Source: Vibrio lentus (GTDB lineage Bacteria; Pseudomonadota; Gammaproteobacteria; Enterobacterales; Vibrionaceae). From it: DNA of 64,000 nucleotides. Under the pieces are notes generated by a model, which saw only the letters and a program-made list of their open reading frames with translations, was not told where the DNA came from and made no database searches. Position 1 is the stretch's first letter. Each line of letters starts with the position of its first letter. A program made the position numbers and the translations under genes. This document shows, piece by piece, positions 63,942-64,000 of this stretch. Location of the stretch: the NCBI RefSeq assembly GCF_030409755.1, contig NZ_JAUFQE010000002.1, positions 806,001 to 870,000 of the forward strand, in the 5' to 3' direction.

Positions 63942-64000
63942 TTTTTTAAATATCAACTTGAATCTGAGTATTGGTCATCATCGCGAGTAGTTTAGCCACT

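Overview
The window looks like a piece of a Vibrio chromosome, probably a relative of the Splendidus clade. This rests on recognisable proteins: PheS of 327 aa and PheT of 795 aa, HrpA, a DUF3360 transporter, a secDF paralogue, a folK-folX-folE-folM pterin operon, YfaZ- and MipA-like outer membrane proteins, and a hemerythrin-GGDEF protein. No rRNA, tRNA or CRISPR array was recognised.

Layout. 0-6.7 kb: PhoD-like phosphatase and an acidic unknown protein (minus); MipA/OmpV porin, Zn alcohol dehydrogenase and OFA-type MFS transporter (plus). 7-13.4 kb: hrpA, a YfaZ-like protein, and a minus-strand pair of DnaT-like and phage-P-like replication proteins whose frames overlap by 143 bp. 14-16 kb: a secreted alpha/beta hydrolase gene split by an IS5-family element. 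Removing the element plus one TA duplication restores the frame exactly. 16-30 kb: a small coupled protein with an MscS channel, a LysR regulator, two small outer membrane proteins, mgtE-dedA-chaA-like, secDF and an alkylsulfatase-like MBL protein that lacks its metal ligands. Near-identical copies of a 15-bp palindrome (GAATTAGAGAAATTC) lie by the promoters of several of these genes. Two loci carry them as pairs exactly 44 bp apart, which suggests an undescribed regulon. 30-36 kb: a TetR regulator with four TGACGnnnCGTCA-type operators, next to an RND exporter, a LolA-like protein and an outer membrane barrel. 36-41 kb: hemerythrin-GGDEF and pheST.

41-52.3 kb is a variable region between pheT and a DUF3360 transporter. 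It opens with a DRT3-type antiphage module: two AT-rich reverse transcriptase genes (drt3a, drt3b) followed by a structured non-coding segment carrying ACACACAC. That sequence fits the ncRNA template reported for DRT3. Next comes a secreted hydrolase gene whose 3' end recurs, ever shorter, three more times between cargo genes (lipoproteins, an RHH-like protein with a 40-aa membrane protein, a second hydrolase). Near-identical GGCCTCGC hairpin terminators separate the cargo. The longest repeat differs from the intact gene at about 16 bases, all synonymous, so it probably came from another functional allele. I read this as a recombination-driven cargo hotspot with no integrase.

52-64 kb is more ordinary: DUF3360 transporter, a Fur-box-preceded FmdE-like protein, a patatin phospholipase, the pterin operon with folM broken by an apparent 13-bp deletion that removes its catalytic Tyr, a Sel1-repeat protein, and an Lrp regulator divergent from a long PLP-dependent sulfhydrylase-like enzyme. 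Positions and motifs were read by eye. No database search was run, so family names rest on motif recognition.
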